From: Burkholderiales bacterium
Lineage (GTDB): Bacteria; Pseudomonadota; Gammaproteobacteria; Burkholderiales; SG8-39
Assembly: GCA_014860355.1 (NCBI GenBank)
Contig: JACZJV010000023.1
Location: forward strand, 24,451 to 88,450
Direction of reading: 5' to 3'
Length of the DNA: 64,000 nucleotides
The notes below the pieces were generated by a model. The model was given only the letters and a program-made list of their open reading frames with translations. It was not told the origin of the DNA and ran no database searches. A program made the position numbers and the translations under genes. Every line of letters begins with the position of its first letter. Within the stretch, counting starts at the first letter, position 1. Below are positions 29,133 to 37,488 of this stretch, piece after piece.

Positions 29133-29624
29133 ATGAACAATGCCAACAAACGAAAACTTTTCGATTCGATAGTCTGGTCGGCTTCACTATTGTTTGCGTT
29201 CGGCCTGCTGATAAGCGAAGCGTCGGCCGAATCGACGGGGTTTTCTGCGACCAACAAGACCTGGTCAACCGAGTGCGGCAGCTGTCATCTGGCTTATCCC
29301 CCGGACATGCTGCCGGCGCCTGCCTGGCGCCGCATGTTGTCCGGCCTGGACCAGCATTTCGGCACCGACGCCAGCGTCGATGCCCGCGCTGCGGCCGAAA
29401 TAGGCGCCTTCCTCGAACGCAATGCCGGCCAGGGCAGGAAACGCGGCAGCGACAGCGGAACGCTGCGCATCACCGAGACGCGCTGGTTCGTGCGCAAACA
29501 CGACGAAGTCCCCACGACCGCCTGGAAAAATCCGCGGGTCAAGACCCCGGCCAATTGCGGCGCCTGTCACAGCGCAGCCGAGCGCGGTGACTTCGACGAA
29601 GATGCCGTGCGCATTCCGCGATAA
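29133..29624 (+). CDS. Diheme cytochrome c (DHC family)
   Basis: A periplasmic protein of 163 residues with a signal peptide/anchor (about residues 12-32, cleavage near SEASA). There are two heme sites, CGSCH (48-52) and CGACH (142-146). The layout TECGSCHLAYPPDMLPAPAW, a helical middle part, and a C-terminal PANCGACH matches the DHC family, the electron donor to SHP. It sits nine bases after the SHP gene and 12 bases before the cytochrome b561 gene, each with an AG-rich ribosome site (GGAGAG, GGAGAT). It probably relays electrons from the quinone pool through cytochrome b to SHP. Confidence 0.88.
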   Translation: MNNANKRKLFDSIVWSASLLFAFGLLISEASAESTGFSATNKTWSTECGSCHLAYPPDMLPAPAWRRMLSGLDQHFGTDASVDARAAAEIGAFLERNAGQGRKRGSDSGTLRITETRWFVRKHDEVPTTAWKNPRVKTPANCGACHSAAERGDFDEDAVRIPR

Positions 29625-29636
29625 AAGGAGATACCC

Positions 29637-30317
29637 ATGAACAAGCAACGTATCCTGGTCTGGGACCTGCCGACGCGGGTTTTCCACTGGCTGTTGGCGG
29701 CTTCCTTCCTCGGAGCGTTTCTGACGGCCGAATCCGAGCGCTATCGCGACATTCACGTGGTACTCGGCTACACGATGTTGGGATTGGTCGTGTTTCGTTC
29801 CCTCTGGGGCGTGGTCGGCACCCGCTATGCACGCTTCAGTTCGTTCCCGATCGCGCCGCGCCGGGTCCTCGAATACCTCAAGTCCCTGTTCACGCGCTCG
29901 CCGCAGCACCATGTCGGCCACAACCCGGCGGGCAGCCTGGCCATTTACGCGATCCTCGCGCTGTCCGTGCTTGCAGGCGCCACCGGTTATGCAGCCTACA
30001 ATGAGATTGGCGGTGAATGGCTGGCCGAGTTGCACGAAGGCGCGGCCAATGCGATGCTAGGCTTGGTCATATTCCATATAGGCGCGGTTATGGTGAGCAG
30101 TCTGATACACCGGGAGAACCTGGCTGCCGCCATGCTCAACGGCTACAAGAAAGGCCACGTTGGTGAGGGCATCCGCAGCAAGCACCGGTTCGTTGCCGCG
30201 GCTGTGCTATTGGTGGCTGCGTATTTCTGGGCCGGCAGCGCCGGGTTGCTGCCGGATGCCATAGGCGTACCGGCAGTCGCAGCCGTCTCCCCGCAGATAC
30301 GCGGCGAGCACGGTTGA
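29637..30317 (+). CDS. Cytochrome b561-type membrane protein
   Basis: A protein of 226 residues with four predicted membrane helices of the prokaryotic cytochrome b561/Ni-hydrogenase b-type fold. The first begins VWDLPTRVFHWLLAASFLGA with a ligand-type histidine. Further histidines lie in RDIHVVLGYTMLG, AELHEGAANAMLG and VIFHIGAVM. It has an extra C-terminal helix and tail (residues about 185-226). By context it takes electrons from quinol and passes them to the diheme cytochrome and SHP protein encoded just upstream. Confidence 0.9.
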   Translation: MNKQRILVWDLPTRVFHWLLAASFLGAFLTAESERYRDIHVVLGYTMLGLVVFRSLWGVVGTRYARFSSFPIAPRRVLEYLKSLFTRSPQHHVGHNPAGSLAIYAILALSVLAGATGYAAYNEIGGEWLAELHEGAANAMLGLVIFHIGAVMVSSLIHRENLAAAMLNGYKKGHVGEGIRSKHRFVAAAVLLVAAYFWAGSAGLLPDAIGVPAVAAVSPQIRGEHG

Positions 30318-30336
30318 TGCGGGAACCAGGCTAAGC

Positions 30337-31008
30337 ATGCGCATACTTCTGGTCGAGGACGACAAGCTGCTGGGGGATGGCGTGCAGGCAGGCCTCATCC
30401 AGTCCGGCTTCAGCGTAGATTGGGTCCGGGACGGAGTTGCCGCGGAGCTGTCGCTCAAGACCGGCGAGTACGCCGGCGTCGTGCTCGACCTCGGACTGCC
30501 GCGGCTCTCGGGACTGGAGGTGCTGCAGCGCCTGCGCCGCGGCGGCGACAAGGTGCCGGTGTTGATCCTGACCGCGCGCGACCGGGTGGAAGACCGCATC
30601 AAAGGCCTGGACGGCGGCGCTGACGACTACCTGGTCAAACCCTTCGATCTGCACGAACTCGCGGCGCGCCTGCGCGCCCTGATCCGGCGCTCCAGTGGCG
30701 AAGCAGCGCCGAACCTGCGGGTGGGCGAAATCGAACTCGACCCAGCTGCCCGCTGCGTAAGCTTCCGCGGCCGGCCGGTCGAGCTTTCCGTGCGCGAGTT
30801 CGCGCTGCTGCAGGAGCTGATGCTCAACGCGGGGCGGGTGCTGTCGCGCGAGCAGCTGGCGCAGCGGCTGTATTCCTGGGGCGAAGAGATCGAAAGCAAC
30901 GCCATCGAGGTGCATGTGCATCACCTGCGGCGCAAGCTGGCGCCGGAACTGTTGCGCACCGTGCGCGGCGTGGGCTATCTGATGCCGCGCGAGGCGCCAT
31001 CGCCATGA
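30337..31008 (+). CDS. OmpR-family response regulator (QseB-like)
   Basis: A protein of 223 residues. The receiver domain has the acidic pocket LVEDD and phosphoacceptor Asp51 in VVLDLGLPR, a conserved Thr/Ala (LILTARD) and Lys in DDYLVKPFD. The C-terminal OmpR/PhoB winged helix (residues about 125-220) has the recognition-helix region ESNAIEVHVHHLRRKL. It follows the cytochrome operon by 19 bases and precedes a sensor kinase, so it probably controls this operon. SHP/DHC clusters are known to be linked with such two-component pairs. Confidence 0.93.
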   Translation: MRILLVEDDKLLGDGVQAGLIQSGFSVDWVRDGVAAELSLKTGEYAGVVLDLGLPRLSGLEVLQRLRRGGDKVPVLILTARDRVEDRIKGLDGGADDYLVKPFDLHELAARLRALIRRSSGEAAPNLRVGEIELDPAARCVSFRGRPVELSVREFALLQELMLNAGRVLSREQLAQRLYSWGEEIESNAIEVHVHHLRRKLAPELLRTVRGVGYLMPREAPSP

Positions 31009-31105
31009 GGGCCGGCTTGGATTTCTCAAAATACGCCCGGTTGGCGGAGTATTTGCGGATGCTCCACGAAGCCAGCCTCTCCCGGGGATATTCCCTTATG
31101 TCCAA

Positions 31106-32455
31106 ATGATGAATCCCGCGCCGGCGCCCGCCTACTCGCTCAAGCGGCGCCTGCTGCTTGCGCTGCTCGGCGGCATCACCCTCGTCTGGCTGGCGACGGC
31201 GGTGTTCAGCTATTTCGATGCGCGCCACGAACTCGACGAATTGCTCGACGCGCACCTGGCGCAGTCGGCATCGCTGCTTTTGGCGCAGACGGGGCACGAG
31301 ACCGAGGAAATCGATACCGAGCACATGCCGCAGCTGCACAAGCGCGCGCGCAATGTCGCAATACAAATGTGGGAGAACGGCAATACCCTGCGCCTGCATT
31401 CGCCCAGCGCCCCCGCCGAGCGCCTGTCGCAGCAAGACGAGGGTTTCAGCGACGCCAGGGTCGCGGGCAAGCGCTGGCGCGTATTCAGCGCCTGGGGTCC
31501 CGAGCGGCGCTATCTGGTGCAGGTCGGCGAACGCTACGAAACGCGCGACGAGATCGCCGCCGACCTCGCGAAAAACCTGCTGCTGCCATTGCTCTTCGCC
31601 CTGCCCCTGCTAGGCTTGCTGGTCTGGTTCAATATTGCGCACGCGCTGCGGCCGCTGGCCGCACTCGGACGGCAGGTGGCCGCGCGCGATCCGGGCAATC
31701 TGGGCACGCTCGACGCGGGCGCAGTCCCGGCCGAAGTCCTGCCTCTGGTCGAAAACCTGAACCGCTTGTTCGAACGCGTGGCGCAGCTGATCGAGAACGA
31801 GCGCCGCTTCACCGCCGACGCCTCGCATGAGCTGCGCACGCCGTTGGCGGCCTTGAAGACGCAGGCCCAGGTGGCGCTGGCATCCAACAACGATGCCGAG
31901 CGCAGCCACGCGCTCGAACGCGTGATCGCTGGCTGCGACCGCGCCACGCACCTGGTGCAGCAGTTGCTGACGCTCGCGCGCCTCGATCCGGACGAACCCG
32001 GGGGCAAGGCCGAAGTCTGCGATCTGCAGGCCTTGGCCAGGACCGCCGTGGCCGAGCTCGCTCCGTTCGCCCTGTCGCGCAAGGTCGAAATCGATCTGGC
32101 CGAAGGCGCGGCAGTGGAAATTACGGGCCATGCGGGGCTGATCGCCATCCTGCTGCGCAACCTGATCGACAACGCCATCCGTTACAGCTCCGAAGGCGGC
32201 AGTGTGCATGTGCGCGCGGCGCGCGCTGGCGCGGCGGCCGTGCTCACGGTCACCGACCAGGGGCCGGGCATTCCGGCAGCCGAGCGCGACAAGGTGGGAC
32301 AACGCTTTTACCGCGTGCTCGGCACCGAGGAATTCGGCAGCGGCCTCGGCCTGTCCATCGTCAAGCGTATCGCCGAACTCCATGGCGCCGGCTTCGGCCT
32401 CGGCGAGGGCGAGCGGGGCAAAGGGCTGACGGTCGCGTTGAGGTTCAAGCCTTAG
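31106..32455 (+). CDS. Sensor histidine kinase (QseC-like)
   Basis: An inner-membrane kinase of 449 residues. It has an N-terminal helix (residues about 12-32), a periplasmic two-component sensor domain of about 130 residues, and a second helix (LLLPLLFALPLLGLLVWF). A HAMP-like stretch follows, then HisKA with the phosphorylated His in ADASHELRTPLAALKTQ and a HATPase_c domain with N box (RNLIDNAIRYS) and G boxes (DQGPGIP, SGLGLSIVKRI). It is 97 bases downstream of the regulator gene. The signal is unknown; context suggests oxygen, NO or redox state. Confidence 0.93.
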   Translation: MMNPAPAPAYSLKRRLLLALLGGITLVWLATAVFSYFDARHELDELLDAHLAQSASLLLAQTGHETEEIDTEHMPQLHKRARNVAIQMWENGNTLRLHSPSAPAERLSQQDEGFSDARVAGKRWRVFSAWGPERRYLVQVGERYETRDEIAADLAKNLLLPLLFALPLLGLLVWFNIAHALRPLAALGRQVAARDPGNLGTLDAGAVPAEVLPLVENLNRLFERVAQLIENERRFTADASHELRTPLAALKTQAQVALASNNDAERSHALERVIAGCDRATHLVQQLLTLARLDPDEPGGKAEVCDLQALARTAVAELAPFALSRKVEIDLAEGAAVEITGHAGLIAILLRNLIDNAIRYSSEGGSVHVRAARAGAAAVLTVTDQGPGIPAAERDKVGQRFYRVLGTEEFGSGLGLSIVKRIAELHGAGFGLGEGERGKGLTVALRFKP

Positions 32456-32456
32456 C

Positions 32457-32502
32457 GTTTGTAACGAAACGATGGGAGTTATCCCCTCGTTTCGTTACAA
32501 AC
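32457..32502. terminator. Long hairpin between the kinase gene and a convergent permease gene
   Basis: A perfect 16-base inverted repeat, GTTTGTAACGAAACGA (32457-32472) and its complement at 32487-32502, with an inner GGGA/TCCC stem. It begins right after the kinase stop and ends two bases before the stop of the convergent gene. It lacks a clear T-run, but its position suits bidirectional termination. Confidence 0.7.
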
Positions 32503-32504
32503 TA

Positions 32505-33362
32505 TTAGACTACGAGCAGCACCGCCACTCCGGCCACTGTCAAGACCGCGCCCAGCGCCACGCGCGAGGGCACGCGCTCCTGCCGCAGGACGAGCATGCT
32601 CAGAGCGAGCGTAAACAGCGGATAGGTCGCAACGATGGGCGAGACCAGCGCCACCTTGCCTTTTGCCAAAGCCGTATACATGAGAAACATGCTGGCGCCG
32701 TTGAGCAATCCCGTCGCGACGAACCAGGGCGCGGCGCGGCGGTCGGTCGGCTGGCGCGGTCCGCGCCAGCGCGTCGCCGCGAGTATCACCGCAGCCGATA
32801 CCGTATAGCCGATCAACGCGGCGGCGTACGGGTTTGCCCAGAGCGCGAGCCCGGCCTTGGTCAGAACCTGCGCCAGCGCGCGCAGTGCCGCCGCTGCTAC
32901 CGGCAGGGCGATCGCCCACAGCGGCCAGCTGCGCGGGAGCGCGTCGCCGCCCCAGGTCAGCGCCAGCATCCCGAGCACGATGGCGGCGGTGCCGAGCACA
33001 TTGCCCGTGCTGAGCCCCTCCCCCAGGAACAGGATGGCCCCGGTCAGGGCAAATAGTGGCGTGGTGCAGGAAATCGAGCTGGTGATGGTCGGCCCCATGC
33101 GCTGGTTGCCGGTGTAAGTGAGCAGGGTTACCGCCGCCGGAAAGAACAGGCCGATCAGCGCGAATATGCCCGCCGCGCCAAGGCTGAATCCGTCGGCGTG
33201 GAACAGAAACGGCGCCAGACACCAGAAAACCAGCGTGGAGGAAGGCACGCCGATCGCCGCGCCGGCAGCCGGAGACGCGTAGCGCAGGCCCAGCCGCGTG
33301 GTAATCATCGCGGCGCCCAGGCCGGCGGCGGCGGCCAGCGCCCACAAAGCGGATTCGATCAT
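32505..33362 (-). CDS. EamA/DMT-family transporter
   Basis: A protein of 285 residues with ten hydrophobic segments and two EamA repeats. Examples are GNQRMGPTITSSISCTTPLF plus FLGEGLSTGNVLGTAAIVLG in the first half, and GKVALVSPIVATYPLFTLAL plus VALGAVLTVAGVAVLLVV in the second. The ATG at 33362 starts directly before the first helix; the frame upstream is Arg/Thr-rich and implausible. It lies next to a second EamA gene (33442-34491) on the same strand. The substrate is unknown. Confidence 0.88.
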   Translation of the reverse strand: MIESALWALAAAAGLGAAMITTRLGLRYASPAAGAAIGVPSSTLVFWCLAPFLFHADGFSLGAAGIFALIGLFFPAAVTLLTYTGNQRMGPTITSSISCTTPLFALTGAILFLGEGLSTGNVLGTAAIVLGMLALTWGGDALPRSWPLWAIALPVAAAALRALAQVLTKAGLALWANPYAAALIGYTVSAAVILAATRWRGPRQPTDRRAAPWFVATGLLNGASMFLMYTALAKGKVALVSPIVATYPLFTLALSMLVLRQERVPSRVALGAVLTVAGVAVLLVV

Positions 33363-33441
33363 GCCTGGCTGCAGCGTCAGTAGGGTTCGTTCACAGGGTT
33401 CCTCCACCGCATGATAGCGCGCCCTAGGCCCGGACTTTTCC

Positions 33442-34491
33442 TCAGTGCGGGTGGCGGTGATGCAGATCGGGCAAATGCGCATGGTTGTGCGCGAGCGGCG
33501 CGTGCCGGTGCGGGTGTGTATGCGGCTCCGGCCCCTCGCTGCCCTCATGCGCATGCTGATGATGCGCGTCGTGGGTGTGCAGGTGCTCGTGCGCCAGCGC
33601 TTCATGCACGTGCAGGTGCCCATGCCGTTCCGTGAGCGCGAGCCAGGTGGCTGCGATCATCAGCGCGAACGCGGCGCCGAAGCCGACGCTTACCGGCTCC
33701 CCCAACAACGTGATCGACAGCCCCGCGCCGATGAACGGCGCGGTCGAGAAATGCGCGGCGGCGCGCGCGCTGCCCAGGTGACGCAGGGCGAGGATGTACA
33801 GCACCAGGCTCACGCCATAGCCCAGCCACCCGAGCAGGAGAGCCCCCGCCAGCTGCAGCATCGGCGGCACAGTGGCGCCCAGGGCGAGGGCGGTAACGAT
33901 GTTGACGCAGCCCGCCACCAGCCCCTTGATCATGGCGATGTTGACCGGGTCGGCCGCCGCGATGCGGCGGGTAAGGTTGTTGTCCAGCGCCCACAGGGCA
34001 CAGGCTGCAGCTACCGCGAGGGAGCGCAGCGTAAGCCCGGCGCCGGCCCGCGGATCATAGCCGAGCAACAGCCCGGCGCAGAGCATCAAGCCGGCGGCGA
34101 GCCAGATGCGTCCCCCGACCGCCTCGCGGAACACCAGCGCGGCGATCAGCGCCGTCAGTATTCCTTCCAGGTTGAGCAATAGCGACACGCCCGAGGCGCT
34201 CGCGCCGGCCAGACCCCACATCAACAACAGTGGTGCGGCGATGCCGCCGCAGAGGACGGCCCCGGCGAGCCAGGGCGTGTCGCGCGCCTGCAGCGGCGCG
34301 TCGGCTGCGCGCTGGCGCCGGCCCCATCGCACCAGCGCCAGACCCAGGCCACTGCCCAGGTAAAGCAGGCCGGCGAGCAGGTTGGGCGCAATGTCCGCCT
34401 GCAGCAGCTTGGCCAGCGGCGTGCTCGCGCCGAACAGGGCGGCTGCGGCGAGCGCCACCAGCGCATAGCGTTGCGTGGACAGATCGATCAT
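33442..34491 (-). CDS. EamA/DMT-family transporter with histidine-rich C-terminal tail
   Basis: A protein of 349 residues. Residues 1-288 form ten membrane helices in two EamA repeats (LNLEGILTALIAALVFREAV; GVSLVLYILALRHLGSARAA). The last 60 residues are a hydrophilic tail with more than twenty histidines, in patterns such as HGHLHVHEALAHEHLHTHDA and THPHRHAPLAHNHAH. Such tails are typical of metal (Zn, Ni, Co) transporters and metallochaperones. In DMT permeases they suggest metal export or metal-sensed transport, which is inference here. The downstream-facing neighbour on the same strand is a HupE/UreJ-like protein, a family linked to nickel uptake, which supports a metal connection. Confidence 0.88.
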   Translation of the reverse strand: MIDLSTQRYALVALAAAALFGASTPLAKLLQADIAPNLLAGLLYLGSGLGLALVRWGRRQRAADAPLQARDTPWLAGAVLCGGIAAPLLLMWGLAGASASGVSLLLNLEGILTALIAALVFREAVGGRIWLAAGLMLCAGLLLGYDPRAGAGLTLRSLAVAAACALWALDNNLTRRIAAADPVNIAMIKGLVAGCVNIVTALALGATVPPMLQLAGALLLGWLGYGVSLVLYILALRHLGSARAAAHFSTAPFIGAGLSITLLGEPVSVGFGAAFALMIAATWLALTERHGHLHVHEALAHEHLHTHDAHHQHAHEGSEGPEPHTHPHRHAPLAHNHAHLPDLHHRHPH

Positions 34492-34531
34492 GGCCGGGTC
34501 CTGGCTGGTGAAAAACCTGCGCGTGGCGGGG

Positions 34532-35653
34532 TCAGGGCGTGATCAGCTTAAGGTTCAGCGCGCGTTCGAGCAACCAGATCATCGCGATCGTCACGATCGC
34601 GATCGAACCGCCGAATAGCACCACGCGGCGGTAAAACCAGCTTTCGCGCAATGCATACGCAAGCGGCAGGAAGGCGGCGACGATGGTGAGTTGCCCGCCC
34701 TCCACGCCGAGATTGAACCCGACCAGGGCCAGCACCAGCGCGTCGCGCGGCAGCCCCAGTTCGGTGAGCACACTGGCAAAACCGAAGCCGTGGATCAGGC
34801 CGAAGGCGAAGGCCACCACCCAGCGCCTGCCGCCGACCACCGGCAGCAGGTTGTTGAGCGCGGCCAGCACCACCGAAGCGGCGATGGCCGATTCCACCAG
34901 CCGCGAGGGCAACGAAATCACGCCCAGCGCCGCGAGCGACAGGGTGATCGAATGCGCCACGGTAAACGAGGTCACGATCTTGAATACGTCCCAGAAGGCG
35001 TCTGGAAAGCGCGCTACCGGCGACCAGTGCTTGCGCTCGCGCAGCAGCACCGCCGGCAGCAGCAGCGATACGAGAAACAGAATATGGTCGTAACCGATCC
35101 AGATGTGCCATACGCCTTCGCGGGCATAGCTCAGAAACTGCCTGAAGGAGGACATCTCGCCGAGTTCGAAGCGCTGCTTCGAGCGCCCCGGCGAGAACAC
35201 CAGGCTCTGGATCTTCCCCTGATACTCGAGATTGAGCAGCCCCTTGTGCTGCGCGTCGAAATCGAAAAACAGGCTGTAGCCGATTTCGATCGCAGCCGGC
35301 GCGGCGGCGCACTCGGCGGCGAAGCGCAGCACCTCGTAGGCGCCGTCGCTGTGGTGATCGACCTGGTGGGCGCTTACGCGCAGCGGACAGTTCTCCCCGT
35401 CGCCCGAAAGACTCAGCCGCGCCAGCGCGTAGGCGCCGATGTCGGACTGGCGAGCGCGCAGCTCGCCCCAGGTGATCTCGCCGTCGCCGTTGGCGTCGAG
35501 GCCGATCGCCTGTTCCAGGTCGCGCAGCGCGATGTCCCATTGCCCGCTGACCTGCGCGCCGTCGATCTTGAGGCGCAGGTAACTGTCGCTGGGCTTGTGT
35601 GCCTGTACCGCGAAACTCGCGAGCAGCAGCAGCAGCGCCAGCCAGCGGCTCAA
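34532..35653 (-). CDS. HupE/UreJ-like membrane protein with EF-hand-like loop
   Basis: A protein of 373 residues with a signal peptide (SRWLALLLLLASFAVQA), a periplasmic N-terminal domain of about 170 residues, and then six or seven membrane helices with the HupE/UreJ signature (GYDHILFLVSLLLPAVLL; FTVAHSITLSLAALG; FGLIHGFGFASVLTELG). The periplasmic part contains DANGDGEITWGEL, a textbook EF-hand calcium loop. TTG 35653 is chosen because it overlaps the upstream stop (TTGA) and lies behind a G-rich ribosome site; ATG 35692 would add 13 residues. The family is proposed to carry nickel or other metals, and the substrate here is unproven. Confidence 0.87.
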   Translation of the reverse strand: MSRWLALLLLLASFAVQAHKPSDSYLRLKIDGAQVSGQWDIALRDLEQAIGLDANGDGEITWGELRARQSDIGAYALARLSLSGDGENCPLRVSAHQVDHHSDGAYEVLRFAAECAAAPAAIEIGYSLFFDFDAQHKGLLNLEYQGKIQSLVFSPGRSKQRFELGEMSSFRQFLSYAREGVWHIWIGYDHILFLVSLLLPAVLLRERKHWSPVARFPDAFWDVFKIVTSFTVAHSITLSLAALGVISLPSRLVESAIAASVVLAALNNLLPVVGGRRWVVAFAFGLIHGFGFASVLTELGLPRDALVLALVGFNLGVEGGQLTIVAAFLPLAYALRESWFYRRVVLFGGSIAIVTIAMIWLLERALNLKLITP

Positions 35654-36834
35654 TTCGCCCCCGCCTGCAGCTGTTGCGCCAGTTTTTCGCATACCGGATC
35701 TTCGTAGCCGCTGCTTTTCATCCAGTCGAGCGCCGGCTGCGCCGCGGCGTAATCCCTGGCGGCCAGGGCCGCTTCCATCAGCATGCGCGCATCGCTCGCC
35801 TCGCGCTGCACCCGGTAATTTTCTGCTGCGAGGCGCACGGCGCCTTTGGAGTCACCGAGCATGGCGAGGTGGAAGCGCGCCTCGTCCTGCTGGTGCAGCT
35901 TGTCGCCGCGCAGGGCGGAAGCGTCGAAGCGCTCCTGCAGCATCTTGACGTGCGCCGCCGCGGAAGGGAGTCCCGCCGCCTGCTCCGACAGCGCCAGGCG
36001 CAACAGCAGAACGTCGGAGCGTTCCCAGTCCTTGAGCAGGGCGACCGCGTCGAGCGGCCGGCCCTGGTCGAGCAGAAAATCGGCATAGGCGGCGAGGATA
36101 TAGCCGTCGGTGATGCCCAGTGCCAGGCCGGCCTTGAAATGGCGCTCGGCGAGTTCGGCTCGGCCCAGCTGCACGGCGGCTTCGGCCAACCGCGTCTGTA
36201 TCCAAAGCTTCAGCTCGGGGCCGGCGTCGGGCCGGCGCGCCAGCGCCGCGGACAGGTCGGAGTAGGCCTGTTCCGCTTTTCCGGTGCGCGCATCGATGGC
36301 CGCATTGCACGAGGTGTTGAGCAGCGCGCTTGCCAGCGGCGCGAGCCTGGCGCAAGCCGCGCGCGCGCCGGCATAGTCCGCCTGCACCAGCAGGATGGCC
36401 GCGCGCCAGGTCCAGATTTTGGCGATTTCGGGGTCGATCTCAGCCGCCCGACCGAGGTCGGCGAGTGCCGCATCGAATTCGTGCCGGTATTGGCGCACCA
36501 GCGCGCGCATGATCAGGCTTTCCACCGGTGGCGCGGCGGCGCTGCTCCAGGGCCGGATCACGGCCTCGGCGTAGCCGACGTAGCGCGGGTCGCCCTCGGC
36601 ACTGGCGAGGTCGAAGTAGCGCTGCGCCAGGGCCAGCGCGCGTTCCAGGTCCTGTGGTTGCTCCGCATGCGCCCGGCGCAGCGCGCGCAGTTCCCTGCCC
36701 TCGGCGGCTGTAGCCTTGAACGGCAGGCGCTCCAGGACCTCGGCGTCCGATTTCGGGGTATAGGGCGCGGCCATCGCCGCCCCGCTGCCGAAGCCGAGAA
36801 TAAGGGCAAAACCCAGGGGGAGCAGGTGACGCAT
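35650..36834 (-). CDS. Exported TPR-repeat protein
   Basis: A protein of 394 residues with a signal peptide (ALILGFGSGAAMA, cleavage about residue 22) followed by helical repeats over most of its length. Clear tetratricopeptide-type units include FDAALADLGRAAEIDPEIAK, AEQAYSDLSAALARRPDAGP and AELAERHFKAGLALGITDGY. It is probably a periplasmic scaffold. Its stop overlaps the start of the HupE/UreJ-like gene by four bases, so the two products are likely to act together, for example in assembling or regulating the membrane transporter. No specific function is recognisable. Confidence 0.85.
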   Translation of the reverse strand: MRHLLPLGFALILGFGSGAAMAAPYTPKSDAEVLERLPFKATAAEGRELRALRRAHAEQPQDLERALALAQRYFDLASAEGDPRYVGYAEAVIRPWSSAAAPPVESLIMRALVRQYRHEFDAALADLGRAAEIDPEIAKIWTWRAAILLVQADYAGARAACARLAPLASALLNTSCNAAIDARTGKAEQAYSDLSAALARRPDAGPELKLWIQTRLAEAAVQLGRAELAERHFKAGLALGITDGYILAAYADFLLDQGRPLDAVALLKDWERSDVLLLRLALSEQAAGLPSAAAHVKMLQERFDASALRGDKLHQQDEARFHLAMLGDSKGAVRLAAENYRVQREASDARMLMEAALAARDYAAAQPALDWMKSSGYEDPVCEKLAQQLQAGAN

Positions 36835-37123
36835 GTCAGGTCGGATGCAAGTGGACGTAGCCGGCCTGGGTTTAACCGATGGCGCGGTGCGCGCAGTTTA
36901 GCATTGATTGTTTGGCGTTTTCTTGGGGTTTGTCGCGGCGCAACCAGAACCCGCCGAATCCTGTCAACCCTTAATAGGCTGGGCCGTTACTGTCGATTCC
37001 GGCACTGCGGCTAAGGCCGCTATGCTTGCACCGCGATATCGATGTCGGCTCCTCAAGACGGAACGATGGAAAGAGGCGGTAGAAGGCGCGCTGGTAAATT
37101 AAATCCATCAATGAGGAGTCAAC

Positions 37124-37372
37124 ATGAGCAAGTTGCTGTCGATATTGGTTGCTGCTTTATTCGCTGTTTCCACCGGTTCCGCGTTCGCTGCCAAGCACAT
37201 GGCGGCCCCGGCCGAAAAGTCTGAAATGAGCAAAGAAGCGAAACCCGCCGAAGCCAAACCGGCTACGGAAAAGAAAGCCAATAAAGAAAAGAAAGCCAAG
37301 AAAACCAAGACCGCCAAGAGCGACAAAAAAGCCACGACTGAAGCAGCACCCAAAGAAGAAGTGAAGAAGTAG
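37124..37372 (+). CDS. Small exported Lys/Ala-rich protein
   Basis: An 82-residue precursor with a clear signal peptide (residues 1-22, ending GSAFA). The mature part of about 60 residues consists almost entirely of Lys, Ala, Glu, Thr and Pro (EKKANKEKKAKKTKTAKSDK), so it is highly basic and probably unstructured. It resembles small periplasmic acid-shock or PsiF-like proteins in composition only. It has a good ribosome site (GAGGAG) nine bases before ATG and a strong terminator, so it is a monocistronic real gene. The 289 bases upstream (36835-37123) hold no other gene that I can see. Confidence 0.8.
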   Translation: MSKLLSILVAALFAVSTGSAFAAKHMAAPAEKSEMSKEAKPAEAKPATEKKANKEKKAKKTKTAKSDKKATTEAAPKEEVKK

Positions 37373-37394
37373 GTCTTTCTTCTACGCAGTAAGG

Positions 37395-37425
37395 AACGGG
37401 CAGGGTACTCCCTGCCCGTTTTTTT
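37395..37425 (+). terminator. Rho-independent terminator after the Lys/Ala-rich protein gene
   Basis: Stem AACGGGCAGGG (37395-37405) and CCCTGCCCGTT (37410-37420) with loop TACT, followed by a T-run. It lies 23 bases after the stop codon. Confidence 0.92.
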
Positions 37426-37488
37426 ATTGTTTGGCGTCAATCGCGCTGCCCCGCCCGCGCCCGCGAAAATTTGCTAGAGTCGCTCGCC

